Assembly (NCBI GenBank): GCA_020051815.1
Contig: JAGVQF010000153.1
Location: 1 to 6,040, forward strand
Source: Candidatus Saganbacteria bacterium
GTDB lineage: Bacteria > Margulisbacteria > WOR-1 > O2-12-FULL-45-9 > XYB2-FULL-48-7
Reading direction: 5' to 3'
DNA: 6,040 nt
Positions 1 through 6,040 of the stretch are shown here, piece after piece. The notes beneath the pieces are model-generated. The model had not been told where the DNA came from. It saw only the letters and a list, made by a program, of their open reading frames with translations, and did no database searches. Both the position numbers and the translations under genes were made by a program. How positions within the stretch are numbered: position 1 is the first letter of the stretch; the number at the start of each line of letters is the position of its first letter.

Positions 1-2571
1 ATGCTCCAGTTCAAGCCGATCTTTCTGGGCCAGGAAAAACCGGCCCACAAGCGGGCAACCACCGTCCAGAAATGCATGCGCATGAACGACGTCGAGAACG
101 TCGGCCGCACGCCGCGCCATCATACGTTCTTTGAGATGCTTGGTAATTTCTCGTTCGGCGATTATTTTAAGAAAGAAGCGATCCAGTTCGCCTGGGAGTT
201 CCTGACCAAGGAGCTCAAGATCCCGGTGCTCAAGCTCAAGATCGCGATCTATGAAAAAGACGACGAGGCCTTTGAGATCTGGCACAAGGGCATTGGCTTG
301 CCCAAGGAGATCATTCTCCGTCTGGGCGAGGACAACAACTTCTGGTCGGTCGGGCCGACCGGTCCCTGCGGTCCGTGCTCCGAGATCTACTACGACCAGG
401 GGCCGGACAATGGCTGCGGCAAGCCGGACTGCACTCCCGGCTGCGACTGCGACCGCTGGCTCGAGATCTGGAACCTCGTTTTTATTTCATACAACCGCAA
501 CGAAAAAGGCGAGCTGCTGCCGCTCAAGCAGAAGGGGATCGACACCGGCATGGGGCTGGAGCGGATCGCCTCGGTCCTCCAGAACGTCGACGACAATTTT
601 GAGACCGATCTCTTTGTGCCGCTCATGAAAAAGATCACGGCCATGGCGACGTCCGATTCACTACTGTCGGTGCGGGTGATCGCCGACCACAGCCGGGCGG
701 TCACCCATCTGATCGCCGACGGGGTCTATCCATCCAACCTGGGTCGCGGCTATGTCCTGCGGCGCCTGATCCGCCGCGCGATCTCGCACGGCAAGCGCCT
801 GGGGATTAATAAGCCGTTCCTCTTTGAGCTCGCCCGCGAGGTGATCCTCGACATGAAGGCCGCCTATCCACTTTTGGCGGAGAAAGAAAAGATCATCACG
901 GCCGCCATCAAGGAAGAGGAGGCCAACTTTTTTGCCACGCTGGAGCAGGGGCTCAAATGGTTCGCAGAGGCGATCAAAAGGCATGAGGGCGACAAGCTTT
1001 TGCCCGGCCCGGAGGCCTTTAAACTGCACGACACTTACGGTTTTCCGATCGAACTGACGGTCGAGCTGGCCGTGGAAAAGAACTTTAAGGTCGACCTGGC
1101 CGGTTTTGAAAAAGAGATGGAGGCCCAGCGCGAGCGCGCGCGCAAGGGCCATCAGGCCGAAAAGAAGACCGATCTAAATTCCCTTGATCTTGGCGCGTTT
1201 CCCACGACAAACTTTGTCGGTTACGAAAAGACAACTGAAGAGGCCAAAGTGCTGGGCATTTTTCCGGCGCAAAAAATTGTTATATTGGAGAAAACACCAT
1301 TCTACGGCGAAAGCGGCGGGCAGGTCGGCGACACAGGCATTCTGGCCTGGAACCAGCACCAGATCAGGGTTCTCGATACGCTTGTTTCGCCCAAGGGCGT
1401 TGTCCTCCATATAGTGGAAGACCTGAAAGAGCTGAAAAAAGAGACAAAAGTCCACGCCACGATCGATGTTTCCAAAAGAAAAGCCACAGAAGCCCACCAC
1501 ACGGCGACCCATCTTTTGCACCGGGCCCTGCGCGACCTGCTTGGCGAGCACGTCAAACAGGCCGGCTCCCACGTCGGCCCTGACAAATTGAGGTTTGATT
1601 TCAGCCACTTCCATGCACTCTCGGCCGACGACCTGCAAAAAGTGGAGCAGTCAGTCAACGGCAAGATCGCGGAAAAGATCAAGGTCGATCTGCTGCGCAA
1701 GTCTTACAAGGAAGCTCAGGCCATGGGCGCCATGGCGCTTTTCGGCGAGAAATACGGCGACCAGGTCAGGATCCTCAAGATCGGCAATTACAGCCTTGAG
1801 CTCTGCGGCGGCACCCACGTCAAATCGACCGCCGACATTTTATTCTTCAAGATCATCTCGGAGGGCGCGCTTGGCTCCGGCGTGAGAAGGATCGAGGCGA
1901 TCGCCGGCCAGCCGGCCAAGGTCTACGCCGTCTTTAAAGCCAAATCCCTGCGCGACGAAGTGGAAGTACTGATCAGAAAATACCGCCTGCTCCAGGTCGA
2001 AAAAGAGAAACTCGGCGGCCAGAAGAGCCTCGAGACCAACATCTTTGAGATCGAGGTCACCGAGCTCGAGAGCATCGCCAAGGCGGTCGATAACCATGAT
2101 TCGAACAATGTGAACAAGTTCCTCGACCATCTGCTGGGCCGCGTCGACTGGCTCAAGGAGCGGGTAGCCAAGGCGGAAAAAGAGATCGAGAGCTTCAAAG
2201 AACAAGCGGCCAAAAACGAGGCCGGCAGTTATCTCGCCGAGGCGGCCGAGATCGGCGGCAATAAAGTTTTATTTAAAGAATTCAACGAAACCGGCATGGA
2301 CCTCCTGCGCACGATCGCGAATACGCTGGAAGAGCAGCTCAAGTCCTGCATCCTGGTCCTGGCCTCGACCTTCCCCGGACGCATGATCTATCTGATCTCC
2401 GTCTCGCCCGACCTGGCTGGCAAAGGTTTATCGGCCAAAAAACTGGCTGAGGCCTTCGCCTCGATCGTCGGCGGCAAAGGCGGCGGTAAAGAGACGAAGG
2501 TTGAGGGCGGCGGCAAAGACCCTGCGAAGATCAGAGAGGGCTTTGAGGCCGTCAAGAAGCTATTGGGATGA
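1..2571 (+). CDS. alaS: Alanyl-tRNA synthetase, 5'-truncated by the window edge
   Basis: Cytoplasmic class II enzyme that charges tRNA-Ala and hydrolyses mischarged Ser/Gly-tRNA-Ala. The 856 visible residues begin inside the conserved NAGMLQFKPIF segment, so the ATG at base 1 is an internal Met; about 40 N-terminal residues should lie upstream. Domains in order: aminoacylation core with motif 2 (RHHTFFEMLGNFSFG, residues 39-53) and motif 3 (GIDTGMGLERIA, 179-190); a Cys-rich insert (139-150); tRNA-binding helical region; editing domain with TPFYGESGGQVGDTG (432-446), the metal-site HxxxH (H500, H504) and CGGTH (C602, H606); a charged, probably coiled-coil linker (about 645-740); and the C-Ala/DHHA1 domain ending in the glycine/lysine-rich motif at 824-840. 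All catalytic and editing motifs are present, so it should be active and proofreading-competent. The linker looks roughly 40 residues longer than in E. coli AlaRS. The TGA stop overlaps the ruvX ATG. Identification is secure. Confidence 0.98.
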   Translation: MLQFKPIFLGQEKPAHKRATTVQKCMRMNDVENVGRTPRHHTFFEMLGNFSFGDYFKKEAIQFAWEFLTKELKIPVLKLKIAIYEKDDEAFEIWHKGIGLPKEIILRLGEDNNFWSVGPTGPCGPCSEIYYDQGPDNGCGKPDCTPGCDCDRWLEIWNLVFISYNRNEKGELLPLKQKGIDTGMGLERIASVLQNVDDNFETDLFVPLMKKITAMATSDSLLSVRVIADHSRAVTHLIADGVYPSNLGRGYVLRRLIRRAISHGKRLGINKPFLFELAREVILDMKAAYPLLAEKEKIITAAIKEEEANFFATLEQGLKWFAEAIKRHEGDKLLPGPEAFKLHDTYGFPIELTVELAVEKNFKVDLAGFEKEMEAQRERARKGHQAEKKTDLNSLDLGAFPTTNFVGYEKTTEEAKVLGIFPAQKIVILEKTPFYGESGGQVGDTGILAWNQHQIRVLDTLVSPKGVVLHIVEDLKELKKETKVHATIDVSKRKATEAHHTATHLLHRALRDLLGEHVKQAGSHVGPDKLRFDFSHFHALSADDLQKVEQSVNGKIAEKIKVDLLRKSYKEAQAMGAMALFGEKYGDQVRILKIGNYSLELCGGTHVKSTADILFFKIISEGALGSGVRRIEAIAGQPAKVYAVFKAKSLRDEVEVLIRKYRLLQVEKEKLGGQKSLETNIFEIEVTELESIAKAVDNHDSNNVNKFLDHLLGRVDWLKERVAKAEKEIESFKEQAAKNEAGSYLAEAAEIGGNKVLFKEFNETGMDLLRTIANTLEEQLKSCILVLASTFPGRMIYLISVSPDLAGKGLSAKKLAEAFASIVGGKGGGKETKVEGGGKDPAKIREGFEAVKKLLG
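2568..2571 (+). promoter_or_regulatory. ATGA stop/start overlap coupling alaS and ruvX
   Basis: The ruvX ATG (2568-2570) overlaps the alaS TGA (2569-2571). No good Shine-Dalgarno precedes it, only AAGAAG and a GGG touching the ATG, which points to termination-reinitiation. Confidence 0.8.
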
Positions 2572-2990
2572 GAATCATAGGGCTCGACTTCGGCGACAAG
2601 CGGATAGGGGTGGCGATCTCCGATCCGACGGGCCTGATCGCCACCGGCATCGCCGTGATCGGCAAGGGCGAGACCTTTGAGCCGGATATCCGCGAGCTCA
2701 AGCGGCTGATCAAGAAATACGATGGTGTGGCAGAGATAGTGGTCGGCCTGCCGAAGACTCTGGCCGGCAAGACCGGCCCCCAGGCGGAAAAAGTCACGAC
2801 TTTTATCGAAGCGTTGAAAAATGAATTTAAACTGAACATCGTCGCCTGGGACGAGCGCTTGTCAACCGCCGAGGCCGAGCGGGGCATGATCGAGGCGGGG
2901 CTCTCAAGGGAAAAACGGCGGAAGGTGATCGACCAGTCGGCCGCCGCCATTATCCTCCAGAGCTATCTTGACCGCAAACGCAAACCATGA
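2568..2990 (+). CDS. ruvX: RuvX/YqgF-family putative pre-16S rRNA nuclease, RNase H fold
   Basis: 140 residues, the usual length for this family. The RNase H-like fold is marked by the N-terminal strand and catalytic Asp in GLDFGDKRIGVAISD (residues 5-19, D7), the VVGLPKTLAG turn (58-67), WDERLST (94-100, with acidic D95/E96) and the C-terminal DQSAAAIIL helix (122-130, D122), which together supply the acidic metal-binding residues. The family was first predicted to resolve Holliday junctions; E. coli YqgF is tied to 5'-end maturation of 16S rRNA, the more likely main role. It has no signal peptide and is cytoplasmic. The start ATG lies inside the alaS stop (ATGA). Upstream there is only a weak purine stretch (AAGAAG, then GGG directly before ATG), so translation probably depends on coupling with alaS. 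The stop in turn overlaps the mltG start. Identification is firm; the exact biochemical role is known only by family. Confidence 0.95.
   Translation: MRIIGLDFGDKRIGVAISDPTGLIATGIAVIGKGETFEPDIRELKRLIKKYDGVAEIVVGLPKTLAGKTGPQAEKVTTFIEALKNEFKLNIVAWDERLSTAEAERGMIEAGLSREKRRKVIDQSAAAIILQSYLDRKRKP
2987..2990 (+). promoter_or_regulatory. ATGA stop/start overlap coupling ruvX and mltG
   Basis: The mltG ATG (2987-2989) overlaps the ruvX TGA (2988-2990). The preceding bases (CGCAAACGCAAACC) contain no Shine-Dalgarno-like purine run, so coupling to ruvX translation is the simplest way this start is used. The start also sits directly before the membrane anchor, as expected for MltG. Confidence 0.8.
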
Positions 2991-3982
2991 AAAACTTTTG
3001 GCTTATCGCCGGAGCGCTGGTTTTATTGTTCTTCCTGTTTCTTTTTCGTCCCGCCGATCCATTTGACTCGTCTGTCAAAGAAATTACGATTCCGGCCGGA
3101 GCATCAACCCGGAATGTCGAAAGAATTTTAACGGAAAATAAGATTCTCCCGCGACTCTCGATCTTTCGCCCGCTTTTGCGGCTGACCGGCCTGCAGGGGG
3201 AGGTCAAAGCCGGCGTTTATGCTCTCTCACCCGCCGATCCGCTGCCGGTGGTCGTCGCCAAACTCCTTTCCGGCCAGATCATCCCGCTCAAAGAGATCCA
3301 GGTGACGTTTCCTGAAGGGGCCTCGATCTACAAGATGGGGCTGAACCTCAAGGAGAAAGGTTTCAAGGACTGGCAAAAGTTCCAGGCCATGGTCAACGAG
3401 GGGATCGGCGCCGACCTGCGCCAGCGTCACTGGACCATCTTCAAATATATCCCCTCCGAGTCGCTTGAGGGTTATTTGTTCCCGGATACCTACCGTGTTT
3501 TTCCTGACGCGTCGGCCGAGGTTTTGGCCGAAGCGATCCTGGGGCGGTTTGAGGCCGTCATCCTGCCTTATTGGGAACAGAACAAGAATAAGACGAAGCT
3601 GACGTTGCACGAAACTCTAACCCTCGCCTCGATCATCGAAAAAGAGGCCCAACAACCGGAGGAGCGGCCCGTCATCGCGTCTGTCTTTTATAACCGTTTA
3701 AAGATCGGCATGCCGCTGGCCGCCGACCCGACGATAAAATACGCGCTGGAGCGGCCGAGCAAGATCGTCTATTTGGACCAGTTGTCGGTCAGATCGCCGT
3801 ATAACACTTATAAAAGAAGGGGCTTGCCGCCCGGGCCGATCTGCAATCCGGGGCTGGATTCGTTCAAAGCGGCAATCTATCCGGCGAAAACTGATTATTT
3901 ATTCTTTGTGGCAAAGAATGACGGGAGCCATATATTTTCAAAAACGTGGCAGGAGCATCAGAAAGCAAGGGGAATTAGGTGA
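2987..3982 (+). CDS. mltG: Endolytic murein transglycosylase MltG (YceG-like)
   Basis: 331 residues. It cleaves nascent glycan strands at the outer face of the cytoplasmic membrane and helps set strand length. Residues 4-20 form one hydrophobic segment (FWLIAGALVLLFFLFLF) after a short positive start, giving a single-pass anchor with the rest outside. A LysM-like/elongation subdomain follows (about 30-105), then the catalytic YceG domain: EGYLFPDTY (161-169), LASIIEKE (213-220) with predicted catalytic Glu218, ASVFYNRLKIGMPLAADPT (231-249), SPYNTY (270-275), GLPPGPICNPG (279-289) and the C-terminal YLFFVAKNDGSHIFSKT (304-320). Length and motif order match the family. The ATG overlaps the ruvX TGA and has no visible Shine-Dalgarno, implying coupled translation. 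The last three codons (GGA ATT AGG, Gly-Ile-Arg) are the first units of the adjoining repeat array, so the extreme C-terminus may have been set by repeat insertion. Confidence 0.96.
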   Translation: MKNFWLIAGALVLLFFLFLFRPADPFDSSVKEITIPAGASTRNVERILTENKILPRLSIFRPLLRLTGLQGEVKAGVYALSPADPLPVVVAKLLSGQIIPLKEIQVTFPEGASIYKMGLNLKEKGFKDWQKFQAMVNEGIGADLRQRHWTIFKYIPSESLEGYLFPDTYRVFPDASAEVLAEAILGRFEAVILPYWEQNKNKTKLTLHETLTLASIIEKEAQQPEERPVIASVFYNRLKIGMPLAADPTIKYALERPSKIVYLDQLSVRSPYNTYKRRGLPPGPICNPGLDSFKAAIYPAKTDYLFFVAKNDGSHIFSKTWQEHQKARGIR

Positions 3983-4085
3983 TTAGGATATTGGGATTTG
4001 GATATTAGGAAATTAGGGAATTAGGCCTAATATCCCGATACCCCAATCTCCAAATCCTAACTCCCCAATCCCCCAATTTCCCAAT
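3969..4085. repeat. Strand-switching degenerate G-rich short-repeat array forming a long imperfect inverted repeat
   Basis: This fills the whole gap between the convergent mltG and guaA genes. The left arm reads on the plus strand as consecutive units GGGGAATTA, GGTGATTA, GGATATT, GGGATTT, GGATATTA, GGAAATTA, GGGAATTA. At the palindrome ATTAGGCCTAAT (4020-4031) the array flips, and the right arm carries the same unit family on the minus strand (GGGATATTA, GGGGTATC, GGAGATT, GGATTT, GGGGAGTTA, GGGGGATT, GGGAAATT). GGATTTGGA at 3994-4002 has an exact reverse complement at 4049-4057, symmetric about the same centre (between 4025 and 4026). GGGA at 4016-4019 pairs with TCCC at 4033-4036, with A4032 bulged. 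Both transcripts would therefore meet the G-rich arm just after their stop codon and could fold into a long imperfect hairpin. No U-tract follows, so a classical terminator is not shown, though bidirectional 3'-end formation is plausible. No conserved protein is evident here. Confidence 0.85.
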
Positions 4086-5636
4086 TCATTCCCACTCGAT
4101 AGTCGCGGGCGGTTTGGAAGAAATATCGTAGACGACGCGGTTGACCTCGGGGACTTCATTAATTATCCGGCTTGAGAAAATATCGAGCAATTCGTACGGC
4201 AATTTGGCCCAATCGGCTGTCATGGCATCCTTAGAAGAAACAGCACGGATCGCGACGGTGTTTAAATATGTCCTTTTATCGCCCATGACGCCGACCGTCC
4301 TGATCGGCAGGAGCACCGCGAACGATTGCCAGAGCTCCTTGTAGAGGCCGGCTTTTTTGACTTCCGAAACAACGATATCATCAACGTGCTGCAAGATCTT
4401 GACGCGCTCGGGTGTCACTTCGCCGATAATCCGAATGGCCAGACCGGGGCCGGGGAAGGGCTGGCGGGAGATAATATCCTCGGGGACTTCGAGCTCACGG
4501 CCAAGCGCCCGCACTTCATCCTTAAAAAGCTTCTTGAGCGGTTCAACTAATTTAAATTTAATATCTTTCGGCAGGCCGCCGACATTGTGATGGGTCTTGA
4601 TCCTCACAGCGGTTGTGGCGGTCAAACCCGGCACGGCCGATTCGATCACGTCGGGGTAGAGGGTGCCTTGGGCGAGAAACGGTATTTTCCCCAATTTTTT
4701 CGCTTCTTCTTCAAAAACACGGATGAACTCATTGCCGATCCGGTGGCGTTTTTCCTCCGGGTCGGTGATGCCTTTGAGTTTGGCAAAAAATCTCTCCGAG
4801 GAATCAATATGGATAAAATGAAGCTTAAAGCGTTTGGTAAATATCTCGTTGATCTTTTTGGCTTCGTTCTTGCGCATAAAACCCTGGTCGATGAACATGC
4901 AGGTCAGCTGCTTCCCGACCGCCCGGCTGATGAGCGCCGCCACCGTCGATGAATCGACGCCGCCGGAGAGGGCGAGCAGTATCCTGTCTTTGCCGATTGT
5001 CGCCTTGATCTCCTTGAGCTGTTCCTCAACAAAATTCTCGGTCGTCCAGGTCGGCTTGCAGCCGCAGACGACATAGACAAAGTTCTTGAGGATCTCGGTG
5101 CCGCGCTCGGTGTGGACAACTTCGGGATGGAACTGGACGCCGTAGACCTTTTTTTCGACATCGCCGATGGCCGCGACCTTTGTATTGGCGGTGTGGGCCA
5201 GGACCTTAAAGCCTTTCGGCAGGCGGGCCACGCTGTCGCCATGGCTCATCCAGCAGATGATATGGTCGGTAAAGCCGGCGAAGATATTGGATTTGTCATC
5301 GATAAATAATTCGGTCCGGCCGTATTCCTTCTTTTTGCCCGGTTTAACGCTGCCGCCAAGCTCCCGCGCGATCAATTGTGTGCCGTAGCAGATGCCCAGG
5401 ATCGGAATGCCTGACTTGAGCAGCTGCTGGTCAGTTTTGGGCGCGTTCTTTTCGTAGACGGAAGATGGCCCGCCGGAGAGGATGATCCCTTTGACCTTGC
5501 GTTTCTTCAGCTCCGCGACCGAAACGTTATGCGGCAGGATCTCGCAATAAACGTTGCACTCCCGGACCCGCCGGGCGATTAGCATCGCGTATTGGGCCCC
5601 GAAATCAAGAACAGCGATGAGGTCGTGTTTCTTCAC
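4086..5636 (-). CDS. guaA: GMP synthase (glutamine-hydrolysing)
   Basis: 516 residues, typical length. This cytoplasmic enzyme makes GMP from XMP, ATP and glutamine, the last step of guanine nucleotide synthesis. The N-terminal class I glutamine amidotransferase domain (about 5-195) has the nucleophile Cys83 in GICYGTQL and His170/Glu172 in GVQFHPEV. The ATP-pyrophosphatase domain has the PP-loop SGGVDS (224-229), followed by FIDQGFMRKNEA (248-259). The C-terminal XMP-binding/dimerisation domain has RQPFPGPGLAIRI (391-403) and ends KPPATIEWE (508-516). All key residues are present. The start is GTG at 5636-5634: it places LIAVLDFGAQY at the expected distance from the N-terminus and overlaps the upstream guaB3 TGA as GTGA. 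Only a weak GGGAA lies about 7 bases upstream, so coupling to guaB3 is likely. The DQGFMRKNE stretch recalls cyanobacterial GuaA (from memory, not checked). The stop abuts the intergenic repeat array. Confidence 0.97.
   Translation of the reverse strand: MKKHDLIAVLDFGAQYAMLIARRVRECNVYCEILPHNVSVAELKKRKVKGIILSGGPSSVYEKNAPKTDQQLLKSGIPILGICYGTQLIARELGGSVKPGKKKEYGRTELFIDDKSNIFAGFTDHIICWMSHGDSVARLPKGFKVLAHTANTKVAAIGDVEKKVYGVQFHPEVVHTERGTEILKNFVYVVCGCKPTWTTENFVEEQLKEIKATIGKDRILLALSGGVDSSTVAALISRAVGKQLTCMFIDQGFMRKNEAKKINEIFTKRFKLHFIHIDSSERFFAKLKGITDPEEKRHRIGNEFIRVFEEEAKKLGKIPFLAQGTLYPDVIESAVPGLTATTAVRIKTHHNVGGLPKDIKFKLVEPLKKLFKDEVRALGRELEVPEDIISRQPFPGPGLAIRIIGEVTPERVKILQHVDDIVVSEVKKAGLYKELWQSFAVLLPIRTVGVMGDKRTYLNTVAIRAVSSKDAMTADWAKLPYELLDIFSSRIINEVPEVNRVVYDISSKPPATIEWE
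5633..5636 (-). promoter_or_regulatory. GTGA stop/start overlap coupling guaB3 and guaA
   Basis: On the minus strand the guaA GTG (5636-5634) shares two bases with the guaB3 TGA (5635-5633). The upstream sequence offers only a weak GGGAA as ribosome-binding site, so terminating guaB3 ribosomes probably re-initiate here. The overlap decides the guaA start and keeps the enzymes for two consecutive steps in step. Confidence 0.8.
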
Positions 5637-6040
5637 TTATACATTCCCAGCTGCTGAGCTTTTTGGTAAACTTTACCTTCGGTTAGAATGGACGGCGCGA
5701 TAATAACCTCGACCTGCTGCATCTCTTTGAGATTGGCCGCTCCCAGCGTGCCCATCGAGGTCCTTAAAGCCCCGACAAAATTCATCGAACCGTCGTCAAA
5801 CTTGGCCGGGCCGTGGAGGATATCCTTGAGCGAGCCGATCGTGCCGACTTTGATGCGCGAGCCGCGGGGCAGAGTGGGTGAGGGTGTCGCCATGCCCCAG
5901 TGGAAACCGCCGCCGGGCGCTTCGCTCGCTTTGGCGATCGGCGAGCCGATCATAACGGCATCGGCGCCGCAGGCGATCGCTTTACAGATATCGCCGCCAA
6001 CCGCCATACCGCCGTCGGCGATGATCGGCACCTCGGCCGC
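5633..6040 (-). CDS. guaB3: IMP dehydrogenase, GuaB3 type, C-terminal part only
   Basis: The 135 C-terminal residues are visible; the N-terminal portion lies past the right edge. The open frame continues to base 6040 (Ala-Ala-Glu before the Val-Pro-Ile-Ile segment), so the GTG at 6031-6029 is internal, not a start. Visible features: the phosphate-binding strand PIIADGG (5-11), GADAVMIGSPIA (25-36), then HWGMATP (47-53), LPRG (57-60), GALRTSMG (90-97) and the tail EGKVYQKAQQLGMYK (121-135). Ordinary GuaB has a Tyr/Arg flap with a GMGS segment after the IADGG region; this tail instead matches the GuaB3 branch known from Actinobacteria and Cyanobacteria. IMP dehydrogenase converts IMP to XMP with NAD+, the substrate of the adjacent, translationally coupled guaA, which supports a true purine role. 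The catalytic Cys loop and any CBS domains would lie outside the window and cannot be judged. Family assignment is strong, subfamily fairly strong. Confidence 0.88.
   Translation of the reverse strand, partial: AAEVPIIADGGMAVGGDICKAIACGADAVMIGSPIAKASEAPGGGFHWGMATPSPTLPRGSRIKVGTIGSLKDILHGPAKFDDGSMNFVGALRTSMGTLGAANLKEMQQVEVIIAPSILTEGKVYQKAQQLGMYK

Noticed and set aside
1..3. ATG at the very first base as the true start of alaS
   Set aside because: The protein begins in the middle of the conserved NAGMLQFKPIF segment; AlaRS needs about 40 more N-terminal residues including motif 1, so this Met is internal and the gene is cut by the window.
661..1152. A 163-codon open frame on the minus strand inside alaS, and similar long antisense frames at 1174-1638 and 3227-3610
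   Set aside because: They lie fully opposite conserved codons of alaS and mltG, show no recognisable domain, and are expected in GC-rich coding DNA.
1190..1490. Locally more AT-rich stretch of alaS as a possible recombinant segment
   Set aside because: The reading frame and editing-domain motifs are continuous and the shift is mild, mostly more AAA/ACA codons; it does not support transfer.
2466..2520. GGCGGC/AAAGGC-rich stretch near the 3' end of alaS resembling a tandem repeat
   Set aside because: It encodes the conserved glycine/lysine-rich motif of the C-Ala (DHHA1) domain found in AlaRS generally, so protein constraint explains it.
3983..4085. A classical rho-independent terminator or a small gene in the mltG-guaA gap
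   Set aside because: The palindrome has no adequate loop and no following T-run on either strand, and the sequence is entirely repeat units without a plausible start plus ribosome-binding site; kept only as a possible 3'-end signal under the repeat entry.
6029..6031. GTG (minus strand) as the start of the IMP dehydrogenase-like gene
   Set aside because: The codon encodes the Val of the conserved VPIIADGG strand and the frame stays open to the window edge; the gene is truncated, not short.

Overview
This window holds five protein-coding genes in two tight blocks that face each other. Both edges cut through a gene. The DNA is moderately GC-rich, has almost no non-coding sequence, and reads as a streamlined bacterial chromosome. 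No RNA gene, insertion sequence, phage gene or CRISPR array is visible.

Left block, plus strand: alaS (alanyl-tRNA synthetase, 5' end outside the window), then ruvX/yqgF (Holliday-junction resolvase-fold nuclease linked to pre-16S rRNA maturation), then mltG (membrane-anchored endolytic murein transglycosylase). Each junction is a 4-base ATGA stop/start overlap, so the three are almost certainly co-transcribed and translationally coupled. The order alaS-ruvX-mltG is a known housekeeping cluster, seen for example in Bacillus with small genes between. It joins translation, rRNA processing and cell-wall growth.

Right block, minus strand: an IMP dehydrogenase of the GuaB3 type (N-terminal part beyond the right edge), then guaA (GMP synthetase), joined by a GTGA overlap that makes GTG the guaA start. 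Together they carry out IMP to XMP to GMP.

The blocks converge on about 100 bp of non-coding DNA. This gap is filled entirely by a degenerate array of 7-9 base G-rich units (GGGAATTA, GGATATTA, GGGATTT and similar, close to telomere-type TTAGGG). The array switches strand at its centre, giving one long imperfect inverted repeat that runs up to both stop codons. It is the only part of the window not explained by ordinary genes.

Organism (inference, low to moderate confidence): the GuaB3-type enzyme and a GuaA with a DQGFMRKNE segment recall Cyanobacteria and relatives, while the alaS-ruvX-mltG cluster recalls Firmicutes. A lineage near Cyanobacteria, such as the Margulisbacteria/Saganbacteria (WOR-1) group, would fit, but the window alone cannot settle this. 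Apart from the repeat array, an unusually high GATC density and some family-level variations in AlaRS, the region is conserved housekeeping sequence. I see no convincing new multi-gene system.
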